This document shows, in pieces, positions 44,001 to 53,700 of a stretch of DNA of 64,000 nt. Location: NCBI GenBank assembly GCA_944363645.1, contig CALVUR010000001.1:248001-312000 (forward strand), given 5' to 3'. The notes beneath the pieces were generated by a model. That model searched no databases and was not told where the DNA came from. It worked only from the letters and a program-made list of their open reading frames with translations. Position 1 is the first letter of the stretch; each line of letters begins with the position of its first letter. Source of the stretch: an uncultured Clostridia bacterium (GTDB taxonomy: Bacteria > Bacillota > Clostridia > Christensenellales > Borkfalkiaceae). A program made the position numbers and the translations under genes.

Positions 44001-47000
44001 ACTTTTGTCAAGTTTGCGCAGTTGGAGAACGCACCATCACCAATTCTTTCAACGGTGTAAGGAATGTAAAGTTCGGTAATAGTATTTTGTTCTTCAAATA
44101 CGAATGAACCAATTTCAACAATGCCTTCTTTAATCGTTAATGGACCAGATGGTAATGTACCATAGATGAACATGATACCTGTGCCGTCTGTGTTATAGAT
44201 GAAAGGTTCGCCTGCAACGGTCTTGAATGATGGGTGTGTTGCCGGGATGTTGATTGTTGTAAGGTTTGGACAATCTTTAAATACGTATTCAATATTTGTA
44301 ACTGAATTTGAAAGGTTTACTGTAGTTAATGCATAACAGTTGTAGAATAATCTACCCTTGTTTGAAACTACTGTTGTGCCACCGCCCAAATCGAGTTTGC
44401 CGGAAATTGTTTCCGGGAATGTGAATTCGGTAAGAGCAGTTTGTGCAAATGCCTTGTATTCAATAATTTCGAGTGCGGACTTGCCAGCATTGTCACCGTC
44501 TTGGTAAGTTTCAAGTGTAATGCTTGCTAAGTTTGAAGCACCGCTGAATGCGTTGTAACCAATCTTTGTAACTGTCTTTGGAATTACCATTGAGGTAAGA
44601 CCTGTCATACCACTGAATGCATTGCTTGAAATTTCTTTTAAGCCGTCAGGAAGTGTGATAGACGTAATCTTCTTACAACCACTGAATGATGAGCCCATTT
44701 TTTCAAGTTTACTATTTGCACCGAAAGAAACTGTAGTGAGTTCTGGTGAATAGTTAAACACATAGGTCATTGATTTAACGCTACCTGGAACAACAATGCT
44801 TGTAAGGTTTGAATAACCGAGTGTGCCGTACATTGTGTATCCGTCTGGTGATGAAGATTCAGGAAGATTGATTGATGAAAGTTTGCTACAACCATAGAAT
44901 GTGTAGTAAAGTGCTGCATCATTTGTTGCTGTACCAGCGTCAGCAAGTTTTGAAACGCCTTCGCCGTAGAATTCAACACTTTCTAATGCTTCACAATAAT
45001 AGAAAGCATTTTTACCGAGATATTCGATGGTGTTAGGAATTCTTACACGTACGAGTGTTTGGTTAGCGTTATCTGAACCGTAATTTGAATAGTAACCCAT
45101 TAAGTAGTCACCAATGTGAGTTGTCCTTTGTGGGAAATTAAGTTCGGCAACAGGTACATATGAGAATACGCCTGTGTAAGAAACGCCGTAACCACTGCTA
45201 CCAGAAGTACCGTCTGCGATAACTAATGGTGCAACGTATGTGCCGTCTTCGTTCTTAGCGTCGTTGCCTTCTTCAAAGGTAATACTTGTGAGTGATGTGC
45301 AGTAGTAGAATGCTCTATCGCCTATTTCTGTTACCGAATTAGGAATAACGATTGATTCTAATGCCGAGCAGTAGTAGAATGCGTATTCGCCAATACGTGT
45401 AACTGATTGAGGAATTGTAACGCTTACTAAGCTTTCTGACCAATAGAACATTCTGTCAGCGATTTCTGTTAAGCCTTCAGGAAGTTCAATAGTAGTGATT
45501 AAACTGTTGTAGAATGCTTGTTGACCGAATGTTAAGGTTGCGCCTTGTTCGATGCCTTGACTGAATGTAAGTCTTTCTGCTTGTGAGTAAGCAAATGCCT
45601 TATCGCCAATGGTGGTAACTGTCTTTGGTACGTCGATTGTGCCTGTCAATGCTGATGGGCAGAATAACAATGTAACTAAGTTACCGTTAGCATCTTTTTC
45701 ATATAAGATACCGTTATGTGTACCATATTTGGGGTTGCTTTCTGCAACGATTACGCTTGTCAATGCTGAACTTGAAGTGGTGTAGAACATGTTGAAGATT
45801 TCTTTCTTCAAGGTTGAGTCGTAACCGTATTTAATAACTGTAAGTGTTGATGGTAACGTAACGCTTTCTAAGCCATAGCAGTAGTAGAATAATTGTGCGC
45901 CAACTTCGGTTACCCTTTCAGGTAATACCATAGTTGTAAGTTCATTACAATACATGAATACTGCTTCGCCTAAAATTAAGTTTTCAGTACCGCCTTCTTC
46001 AAAGACAACTTCTACCAATGCGTCGCAGTCATAGAATGCTTCGTTACCGATAGACGTAACATTTTTACCGATTGTTATCTTTGTCAATTTATCTCTGTCA
46101 CGGAATACGTTTGAACCGATTGATGTAACGGTTTCAGGTGTTACATATTCGCCTTCTTTTTCAGCTGGGTAGAATAAAATGTTTGTAACTGCCTTATCGT
46201 AAACAACGTTATCGATAACAGAGTAGTTTGTGTTGTTAGGATCTACGTTTACATTGATTAACTTTGGACCGAATACGCCGGCAATTTCAAGTTGGCTTGC
46301 GTTTGGACCGATGTTCAATGTTTTAACATAATATGTTGGGGCTGTTGTAGAGTTTGTAACTGTACCAAATGCGCCGTTAGCAAAGCCAGAGCAGTCGTAA
46401 GAGTCGAGTGTAACGGTTACAAGCTTTGAACATGCACCAAATGCACCAACACCAAGTTCTTGTAAGTTTGCTGGAAGTGAAACTGATGTGAATAATGCAT
46501 CTGATAAACTGTAGAATGCTTCGTTTTTGATAACTAATGGGTTATCGTTGATTGTGCCTTGGAAAACAAGGTTTTCAATAGCGTTACAACCACGGAATGC
46601 TGCTTCACCGATGTATGTAACATAGCCAGGAATGATGATTTCGGTAAGTTTTGTGTTGCCGTAGTATGTGTATGGGTTTACGCTTGATGTTGTGTTTTCA
46701 AACCTTGATGTGAAAGCGATTTCGCCGATACGTGTAACGCCTGCAGGAATTGTGTAACTACCGCCACGACCAACTGGGAAGTAAACAAGTGTTTTAACAC
46801 CTAATTCGTCTGTAGAGATAACTACGCCGTCAATAGATGAGAACTTGCCGTCATCACTTGCGAAGTTTACTGCTGAAAGTTTAGCACAACTTCTAAAGAT
46901 GCTACCTGTGATTGATTCAAGGCGTGATGGGAATGTGATTTCAAGTAAGTTTGAACAACCATAGATTGCTTCGTCGTCGATGCTAAGTGGAACAACTTCT

Positions 47001-50000
47001 TCGCCTTCTGCGGTTTCTTCAAACACGATTGAAGTTAAGTTTGTGTTGTAATAGAAAGCATTCTTTTCGATCTTTTGAACGCTTGCCGGTAAGGTAACAG
47101 TGTTAATCTTGGAAGCGTTTTTGAAGATGCTTGCTGAAATTGTTTGAACGCCATCAGCAACAACGATATCGCCAGATTTTGCGTATGGTACTGCGAAAAG
47201 TTCAACTGCGTTTGTTACTTCATTGTTTCTGTAAACAATACCATCTTTTGACCAGTATGGACCGAGTTCGCCAGTAGCACTACCTGTTTCGTAAATGTTG
47301 ATGTTGCTCAATTTTGTACAACTTTGGAATGCTGAACCTGTTTGGTTGATACCTTCGATACCAACGAAGATGTATTCGATTGTATCAGGTACATTGATTG
47401 TTTCAAGTCTGTTGCATGATGCGAATGCGCCAGAGTCGATTGTTGTAACCTTTTTACCATTATATGTTGCTGGAATGGTGATTTCGGTTACGAGTGAGAT
47501 ATAATTGCCTGCTGATACTGCATAGCCGTCGCTTAATTCGTCATAGGTAAATACCAACGCTTCAACGAAGTTAGCGGTAAGTGTTACGTCGCTGATACGG
47601 TCGTATTTAGCGAGTGCGTTACCGAGTTCGTCGGTGTATTTAACTGAACCTAAGTACCAACCGCTAAACGCATAACCGTTTGGCTCGATTTGTGGTACGG
47701 GCAAGGTGTATTTTTCGTTGTAGTAAACTTGGACTGTGTCGGTAAGTTGTTCGCCACCGTCTTCCCAATTAAGTGTTACATTAAAGGGCTTTGGTGTCCA
47801 GTTTGCGTACATGGTTACGTCATTTTTAAGTGTAAAGATGCCGTCTTCATATTGCTTACCGTTTGAACTTGCACCGCCTACCGTGTTGTACCAACCGTCA
47901 AAGTTGTAACCACCTTTGATACTTTCAGGAAGTGTTAAGTGGTCGCCGTCAGCAACATATTGTGTTGCTACGCTTGTACCACCGTTTACTTCGTAGTAAA
48001 CTGTGTAAATGCTTACATCGATTGATGCGGCAGTTGAATCGATTTTATTGCCATATGCTGCAACTTGGATGGTGTATTCACCGCTTCTTGTAAAGGATAC
48101 AGGGATACTGTGTGTGTTTGCATCCAAAACAACAGGTTCGTTTGTGCCAACGGTTACACGGAATCTTTCTGCGCCAAAGACGTTACCCCATGTTAAGTAA
48201 CCATCTTGGTATTCGATAAGATCGGGTGTCATTTTTGCCAAGTTGCTGATTTCAACTTCGTCTGAATAAAGTGATGATTGTGTACCAACTTGGAGTTGAA
48301 CTTGAACTGTCCATTTATCCATGCCAGCGAAGTTGCTTTCGTCAAGAAGGAGTGAGTTTGTTGTTGTTGTAAGAACCTTACTACCAATCTTTACCCTATA
48401 CGTTGCGCCTTCAACGTTATCCCAAACGAGAGTTTTTTCGTTTAACATAATGTTTGTTGGGCATGCTAAGGTTGATTTGTTGTAAGTAACGCTTACTGCT
48501 TCTGGTGAGTAATAGTTGTTTGCTTCTGGTTGAACGCTTACTGTGATACTGCCAGCGTCGTATGATTTGAGTGAAATTTGTGTTTCGCTGATGTATTCAA
48601 CAGTTTCGCCGTTTGCGGTTGTAACTGTTACTGCGTAACTTGTTGCGTTTTTAACTGCGCCCCATGTTACCATACCAGTGTCGCTGTCTACCTTTAAGCC
48701 GGTAACTTTGTCTAAACCTTGATAGAAGTTAAATACATTTGACGTTGATGGTAAATAACCTTCTGCTTGTGCGGTTACGGTAAAGTTGATACCGTCTGCT
48801 TGCATATCGCAGTTTGCAAAGTTGTATGTTGTGGACATGCCGTTTGAAAGCATTGTGTGCTTATGACCTTTGTTGCCACAATCAATAGTGATAAGATATT
48901 CGGTTGCGTTTTCAACAGAGTTATAGGTAAGTGCTGTGCCGTTTGATACTTGGAAGTTAGATACTTTTGCCAAAGCCTTGTTTCTTAAGTATGCAGTACC
49001 TGTTTGTCCCCTGTATGAAACGTTTACCCTGTATTCGCCAGCAGGTTGATTTGAGAAAGCAAAATCATACCTTGTTGATGTTGTCGTTTCTGAAACTAAA
49101 AGTTCGCCTTCTGGTGAATATACATAAACGCTGTATGTGCCAAGACCTAAATTGTTCCAGCTGATAACATCGTTGCTAACAGATACAACGGGCGCACTTT
49201 GTTTCCAAACTGCGAAAAGTGTTGTGTTTTGATTGAGTTTTTGACCTTCATATTTGTATGTAAGTTTTGTTGGATCTTCATAATCACTTACATACCAACC
49301 CAAAAATGTGTAAGAACCAGGTCTACTTGGAGCATCTAAAATTTGCGCTACGCCATTTTGAGTTTTTGAAGTAGTTACGCTTGCGCCGTCGTAGTTAGGA
49401 TTATATGTAACTACAAATTCGTTTTCAGCCGCTTGACCGTAAGATGCATACAATGTGATGTCTGCTGTTACTGCTTCGCCGCCAAATTGATAAGGTTGGT
49501 TAAATGCTTCGTCTTTATACCAGCCCAAGAAAACTTTACCGGGTGAATGTGGGTCTGCTGGTTTTTCAACAGTCTTACCATGACGTACCTGTTGTGCTGG
49601 TACGCTTGAACCACCCTTTGAGTCAAAAGTAACTGTAAAAGTTATATCTTTCAAGAATATGTAAGTGTTTGACCTGAAAAGTACACTTAATACATTGTTA
49701 CTATAAGTTGCTTGTGCTACATAATCGATAGAGTCGCCAAAGTTTAATGTCAATTTATAGGCATCGTCTTCATCTTTAACACAAGTACCACTTAAGTTTT
49801 CGTCAGCAAGTACAAGCGAGGTTGAACCGTCTTCGCCGATAGTCAAAGTAGATTCTTCACCATCGACAACGCAGTAATAACTGCCTACCTCATCGCCTGC
49901 CTTATAGTCGCTATCTGTCTTTTCCTTACATGCAGCAAATGCCAAAACACTTACTAACATAATAGCCGAAAGAATGATAACGCTCAGCCGTTTAGTGTTC

Positions 50001-50002
50001 AT
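41045..50002 (-). CDS. Giant InlB/Fn3/LRR_5 surface lipoprotein 1
   Basis: A 2,985-residue predicted lipoprotein (lipobox FAAC, C25). After a beta-rich N-terminal module (26-115) come two InlB_B repeats (about 118-268, ending LYASYG and LFAVWK), several Fn3-like modules to about 640 (VTWGAVKNATSY, LVWDNVEGATYR), two more InlB_B repeats near 667-815, and then some 2,000 residues of BspA-type LRR_5 repeats of about 23 residues. A conserved C-terminal cap begins SPQTYFGRDVF. It has no LPXTG signal and no C-terminal helix, so lipid anchoring at the N-terminus is expected. It is a tandem paralogue of the gene at 50743-59670. Start: strong ATAGGAGGC. Likely an adhesin or ligand sensor on the cell surface. 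Confidence 0.9.
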   Translation of the reverse strand: MNTKRLSVIILSAIMLVSVLAFAACKEKTDSDYKAGDEVGSYYCVVDGEESTLTIGEDGSTSLVLADENLSGTCVKDEDDAYKLTLNFGDSIDYVAQATYSNNVLSVLFRSNTYIFLKDITFTVTFDSKGGSSVPAQQVRHGKTVEKPADPHSPGKVFLGWYKDEAFNQPYQFGGEAVTADITLYASYGQAAENEFVVTYNPNYDGASVTTSKTQNGVAQILDAPSRPGSYTFLGWYVSDYEDPTKLTYKYEGQKLNQNTTLFAVWKQSAPVVSVSNDVISWNNLGLGTYSVYVYSPEGELLVSETTTSTRYDFAFSNQPAGEYRVNVSYRGQTGTAYLRNKALAKVSNFQVSNGTALTYNSVENATEYLITIDCGNKGHKHTMLSNGMSTTYNFANCDMQADGINFTVTAQAEGYLPSTSNVFNFYQGLDKVTGLKVDSDTGMVTWGAVKNATSYAVTVTTANGETVEYISETQISLKSYDAGSITVSVQPEANNYYSPEAVSVTYNKSTLACPTNIMLNEKTLVWDNVEGATYRVKIGSKVLTTTTNSLLLDESNFAGMDKWTVQVQLQVGTQSSLYSDEVEISNLAKMTPDLIEYQDGYLTWGNVFGAERFRVTVGTNEPVVLDANTHSIPVSFTRSGEYTIQVAAYGNKIDSTAASIDVSIYTVYYEVNGGTSVATQYVADGDHLTLPESIKGGYNFDGWYNTVGGASSNGKQYEDGIFTLKNDVTMYANWTPKPFNVTLNWEDGGEQLTDTVQVYYNEKYTLPVPQIEPNGYAFSGWYLGSVKYTDELGNALAKYDRISDVTLTANFVEALVFTYDELSDGYAVSAGNYISLVTEITIPATYNGKKVTTIDSGAFASCNRLETINVPDTIEYIFVGIEGINQTGSAFQSCTKLSNINIYETGSATGELGPYWSKDGIVYRNNEVTNAVELFAVPYAKSGDIVVADGVQTISASIFKNASKINTVTLPASVQKIEKNAFYYNTNLTSIVFEETAEGEEVVPLSIDDEAIYGCSNLLEITFPSRLESITGSIFRSCAKLSAVNFASDDGKFSSIDGVVISTDELGVKTLVYFPVGRGGSYTIPAGVTRIGEIAFTSRFENTTSSVNPYTYYGNTKLTEIIIPGYVTYIGEAAFRGCNAIENLVFQGTINDNPLVIKNEAFYSLSDALFTSVSLPANLQELGVGAFGACSKLVTVTLDSYDCSGFANGAFGTVTNSTTAPTYYVKTLNIGPNASQLEIAGVFGPKLINVNVDPNNTNYSVIDNVVYDKAVTNILFYPAEKEGEYVTPETVTSIGSNVFRDRDKLTKITIGKNVTSIGNEAFYDCDALVEVVFEEGGTENLILGEAVFMYCNELTTMVLPERVTEVGAQLFYYCYGLESVTLPSTLTVIKYGYDSTLKKEIFNMFYTTSSSALTSVIVAESNPKYGTHNGILYEKDANGNLVTLLFCPSALTGTIDVPKTVTTIGDKAFAYSQAERLTFSQGIEQGATLTFGQQAFYNSLITTIELPEGLTEIADRMFYWSESLVSVTIPQSVTRIGEYAFYYCSALESIVIPNSVTEIGDRAFYYCTSLTSITFEEGNDAKNEDGTYVAPLVIADGTSGSSGYGVSYTGVFSYVPVAELNFPQRTTHIGDYLMGYYSNYGSDNANQTLVRVRIPNTIEYLGKNAFYYCEALESVEFYGEGVSKLADAGTATNDAALYYTFYGCSKLSSINLPESSSPDGYTMYGTLGYSNLTSIVVPGSVKSMTYVFNYSPELTTVSFGANSKLEKMGSSFSGCKKITSITLPDGLKEISSNAFSGMTGLTSMVIPKTVTKIGYNAFSGASNLASITLETYQDGDNAGKSALEIIEYKAFAQTALTEFTFPETISGKLDLGGGTTVVSNKGRLFYNCYALTTVNLSNSVTNIEYVFKDCPNLTTINIPATHPSFKTVAGEPFIYNTDGTGIMFIYGTLPSGPLTIKEGIVEIGSFVFEEQNTITELYIPYTVERIGDGAFSNCANLTKVVFQNDPDKPSALKGNEVGVSMFMGCTNLKEVVLPNSEQFSIIPEDMFNSSGITSIEIPASVIEIDVSAFEFCENLTSVTFPADSKLKTIGNYAFRGASFETIDIPSTVVTIGNYSFVSNDKLRAVNFVKDATGGTSLTSIGSYAFGYSSLTSTTYTPCTALESIVIPKSVTTINGSAFYNCTALTSIEFEEGSQLTSIKASAFRGTSITSITLPEGIKKIESYLFANCANLQTVNFAGNSAITEIGTNAFQNCTSIELFVVPQTVTKINNYAFTGCTSLAEINLPEGLKEIGNYAFTNCRSLVSIDIPDTLTKFGTYCFSGCINLESVNFTQGSSLTTLGTYMFSSYKGNTTIDPAEACVKLKTFAVPDGVKALTTHMFDGCTGLETVTFGESSSLNFLGTYTFQNSGLKSIDVPVGVKMIGTSATACSATGSAYTFAGCTNLTTVNFLGVITKIGGYAFYGCTSLTMDIPSTVTVVGTRAFANTGATRYTIPSGLLAKSANLGMGAFAYNKNLTGFDVAEGNTNFTTDPTTGALINITDPSELEIVCVPGAAKGTNGVVTIPSGVTIRGYAFAGCDLITEIVLPDDMTSIPNQSFADATGLTKVTIPAGVTKIGSSYSSGYVFDGCTNLTTVTFLGEVTLIGGYAFRNCTSLETIEIPATVTELGYGAFNGSGIKNVTIPQGVKLNGSSSTNSVFSGSKIETVSIDTDIPNYLFYECDSLVNVTIGSNVTKIGTYAFAGCDSLTTINIPANIQEDGTPISLGNYMFKDASMLSNVTLGEGITDLSSYMFQNCTSLQAITLPQSLTYIGTYCFENTGLISITIPSGVTEFKATKTAKASYSTTGGIFRYCANLREVILPEGFLTIGTSTFLDCTSLQSIVLPDTVTTIGSQAFSGCTALSSITLSQNLDEIGWEAFSGCTAVEKIVFHKSPQTYFGRDVFEFWTEQQTICFKFSKDETSNWMDNGSVSWDGGCNANIIFDYVEA
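47341..47807 (-). repeat. Near-identical tract shared by the giant genes (first copy)
   Basis: Codes for the third and fourth InlB repeats and first LRR of giant 1. Identical to the copy at 57012-57478 except at two or three silent positions near its ends. The best explanation is recent gene conversion. Confidence 0.85.
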
Positions 50003-50067
50003 AAAAGCCTCCTATTGTAAATTTTCTATAAATTGTAAAAAATATTACAAAAAATTTATATGCGTTT

Positions 50068-50097
50068 ATTATATCATTATATAATTGTCGCTGTCAA
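50068..50097 (-). promoter_or_regulatory. Promoter of giant lipoprotein gene 1
   Basis: Minus-strand TTGACA (50092-50097) and TATAAT (50068-50073), spacer 18. The 5-prime untranslated leader is then about 60 nt. The -35 neighbourhood matches the MoxR cluster promoter. Confidence 0.75.
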
Positions 50098-50155
50098 ATG
50101 CTTTTTAGCAATTTGAAAAAATTTAATAAAATTTTAAGACAAAAAATTGATGTTT

Positions 50156-50182
50156 AAAATCATTGATTTTATGCGAGATTTT
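50156..50182 (+). promoter_or_regulatory. Shared upstream element, giant gene 1 copy
   Basis: AAAATC-ATT-GATTTT inverted repeat followed by ATGCGAGATTTT. It is almost the same as the element upstream of rex (4739-4765) and lies 59 bp upstream of the -35. The remainder of 50100-50590 is AT-rich and shows no ORF or other structure. Confidence 0.5.
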
Positions 50183-50592
50183 AAAGATTTTGCATAAAAT
50201 TTTACATAAAAGTATAAAAAAATTTCGGTTGCCCACGCCAAACAACCGTTTTTCAGCAGAAAACAAACATCAAAAAAACTTTAGTCCCCTAAAGAAATTT
50301 TTGCAGTGTTAAATTTTGTGAAAGAATTCACCTTTTTATAATGTTTTTGTAAATTTTTATTAGTTTTAAATTTTTTGCCCTGTCTTTTTAAAAAAATCGG
50401 CGAATTTTTACTTTTTTATTTAAGCAAAATCAAATGATAAAAATATAAAAAACAACTTTTGAAAAAAGTAAACTTTAAAAAACAAATTTATTTATTTATT
50501 TATTTATATTTTATCCTTATAAAAATATGCTAATTTAAATAAAAATTTGCTAATTTAATTTAAAACGAGCAAAAAAATGGTTAAATTTAGCC

Positions 50593-50627
50593 AAAAGTGG
50601 CGATAACGGGCTTATAGGCGGACTTTT
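50593..50627 (-). repeat. Intergenic hairpin repeat, copy 8
   Basis: Reverse orientation, AAAAGTGG arm, core CGATAACGGGCTTATAG then GCGGACTTTT; the CCGCC subtype. It lies just downstream of the second giant gene terminator. Confidence 0.75.
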
Positions 50628-50667
50628 AAAAAAACCGCCCTTAAATTTGCCCTTTTTTAGCAAAGAA

Positions 50668-50705
50668 AAAGCGTCTACCCCGGCAGTAACCGAAGTAGAC
50701 GCTTT
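50668..50705 (-). terminator. Terminator of the second giant lipoprotein gene
   Basis: AAAGCGTCTAC (50668-50678) pairs with GTAGACGCTTT (50695-50705); CTTTTTC follows on minus. The stop codon is at 50743. Confidence 0.85.
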
Positions 50706-50742
50706 AATTTAATTTACAAGTAAAAACTTGTTTTAAATTGTG

Positions 50743-53700
50743 TTATGCTTCAACATAGTTGAAAACAAAGGTTGCTTCGGACGAACTTGCCCAACTTGAA
50801 GTTGTGGTTTGTGTCCAGTTTGTAGTTTCTTCTTCGCCGAACATAAAGTATACAGTTTGGTCTTTAGTCCAGTTTAAGAATACATTTGTACCGAAGTAAG
50901 TTTGTGGTGAAGCCTTAAATACAAGTTTTTTAATGCCTGTACAATCTGCAAACGCTTGGTAACCAAGTGAGTCAAGGCTTGATGGTAAAGTGAGTTCTTG
51001 AAGTGATGTACAGCCGTTAAATGCGTTGCTACCGATGATTGCGGTATTGTCTGGCAATACAACGTTTACAAGTGATGTGCAGCCTTGGAATACGCCTGCA
51101 CCCATGCCTTCGAAACCTTCTGGGAAGATAACTTCACGTAAGTTTTCGCAGCCTTTGAAGGTGTATGCCGTTGATGAATATGTCATAGTAGCAGTTGGGC
51201 TTGATTTAAGAGTTTTTACGCCAGATGGGATGGTAAGTGTTTCAAGACCAGATTCGCTGAAGCAGTAAGTACCGATATGTGTCAAAGACTGTGGTAAAGT
51301 GATTGTCCTTAATGATGAGCATCTTTGGAATGTGTAGTTGCCGATTTCGGTAATGCCCTCTTCTAAGGTAACATTTGCTAAACCTGTGCAGTCTTGGAAA
51401 AGGTATGTACCAAGTTTGATTGGTGTGCCTTCGGTATTAACGTTTGCGGGGATACTGATTGAAACTAAGCCATCGCATTTTGAGAATGCGTCGTTGCCAA
51501 TGCTTCTTACGTTTGGACCGATTACAACGCTTACTAAACTGTCTGAATCGTAGAACAAGTAATTTGGAATATCTGTGTCGATATTAACCTTTTGAATTAA
51601 ACTTTGACTGAAGATTGCGGTTGAAGAAGAAGTACCCTTTAACTCTATACCAGCGGGTATTGTAAGTTCGGTAAGACCTGAAAGTTTGAATACGCCGTAG
51701 CCGAGTTGTTCAACCGTGTTAGGAATTTCAAAAGATGTAAGCGATGTACAACGTTCAAATGTGTAACCGCCCAAAAGGGTGATGTTGCCAAGGAATGTAA
51801 CGCTTGTCAATGATGTACAGCCCGAGAACATGTAACCTGATGAATAACTTGAACCAATTTTTGTGATACCAGCCGGGATAGTAATTGAAGTTAAGCCCGT
51901 AGCATCGTAGAATGTGTAATTGTTAAGTACTGTCATGTCGTCAGGTAAAACGATTTGAGTTATCTTATCGCAACCAGCGAAAGCGTAACCACGGATTGTG
52001 TCGCCACTATTTATAGTAATAGTACCGTTATCCCCTGCTAAACTTGCCGGGAAGCAGATAAATTCTTGTGTGCCGTCAGCGTTAGGTACAGAAAGTGCGC
52101 CCGTTACGGCATCTACTTTGAAGTCTGTATTGCCTTCAGCGATAGTAAAGCCTGTAAGTTTTGTGTTGTAAGCAAATGCGCCGTCGCCTATTGAGGATGA
52201 ACCTGAAGATAAGCCTGCTGGGATGGTGTAATTTGTTGTAGCAGTGTCAGCAAACGCCAACTTACCAATTAAAGTAACGGTTTGTGGGATGTCCATTGTA
52301 AGTGAAGAACAGCCGTAGAACACGTAAGCACCAATCTTTGTTACTTCGCCAAGGAACGTAACGCTTGTTAAGTTTTCACAACCGGCAAAAGTGTATGCTG
52401 CGCCCGTTGTTGTACAACTTGTTGCGCTTGTGCCGAGTTCTGTAACGCCATCAGGAATAACGATTGATTGTAAGCCTGAATCACGGAAAGTGGACTGACC
52501 AAGGAATGTAAGTTGCGAACCTTCGCCAAATGTAACAGTTTCTAAAGCGGTACAACCCATAAACATATAGTTACCTAATGCGGTAACGCCATCAGGGATA
52601 GCAATGCTTCTTAAACTTATACATGAGTTTGCTGTTGTGCCGTACCCAGCGAATACATAAGTACCGAATGATACAAGTTGAGAATTTTCGCCGAATGTAA
52701 CAGTTTCTAAAAGTTCACAACCACTGAATGCGTAGTTACCGATCTTTGTAATGCTGTCTGGGATAGCGATTGATGGTAAAGATTTACAATTTGTAAATGT
52801 ATACGATTGAAGTTGAGTTAAGTTTTGTGATAATTTTACGCTTGTTAAGTTTTCACAGCCCATAAATACATATGTGCCGAGTGAGGTAACAGTGTCAGGT
52901 ATCGCAATGCTTTCTAAACTTGTACAATTTTGGAATACATAGTTACCGATTGTCTTTAACTGAGATGCTTCGTCAAAAATTACCGTACGAAGGTTTGCAC
53001 AACCATTAAATATGTAGTTATCAAAAGTGGTGATTGATTGTGGTACAACGAAAGTTTCGATTGCGGTGTTACGGAAAGCACTGTAACCAAACGCTGTAAG
53101 TGTGGTACCTTCTTCAAACACGAAAGACCTAAGTGATGTACAGTTATAGAATGTGTAACCTTGAAGTTTAGTAACCGATTTAGGAATTACGATAGATTCA
53201 AGCGAGATACAAGGTGTATATGTTGTTGAAGTCATGCTTGAATAACCGAACGCATAGTTGCCGATTGTAGTCAAACTTGTGTTGCCGTTTTCGTCCTTTT
53301 CAAAGATTACTTCCCTTAACGCAACGTTACTGATAAATGCGTAAGTACCGATAGTTTTAAGGCTTGAAGGAAGTGAGATTGTTTCAAACGCTGTTTCACG
53401 GAATGCATAGTTGCCGATTGTGGTAAGTTTGCTACCCTTAGCGAATGTAAGTGATGTCAAGTTGTTGCAGAATTCAAATGCAGATGGACCGATTTCAACG
53501 ATATTTGCAGGAATTTCAAATGAAGTTAAGCCCGAGCCGTTGAAGGTGTCTTCTGGGATGGTTGTAAACTGTTCGCTTGTAGGAAGTACAACTTCTTTCA
53601 AGTTTTTACAGTCTTTAAATAATGCAACGCCCACGTGGTCTTGTTTTAAAGCACTTGGTTTTTCCGGGGTGTTTTCAAACACTACCCTTTCCAAACCTTG

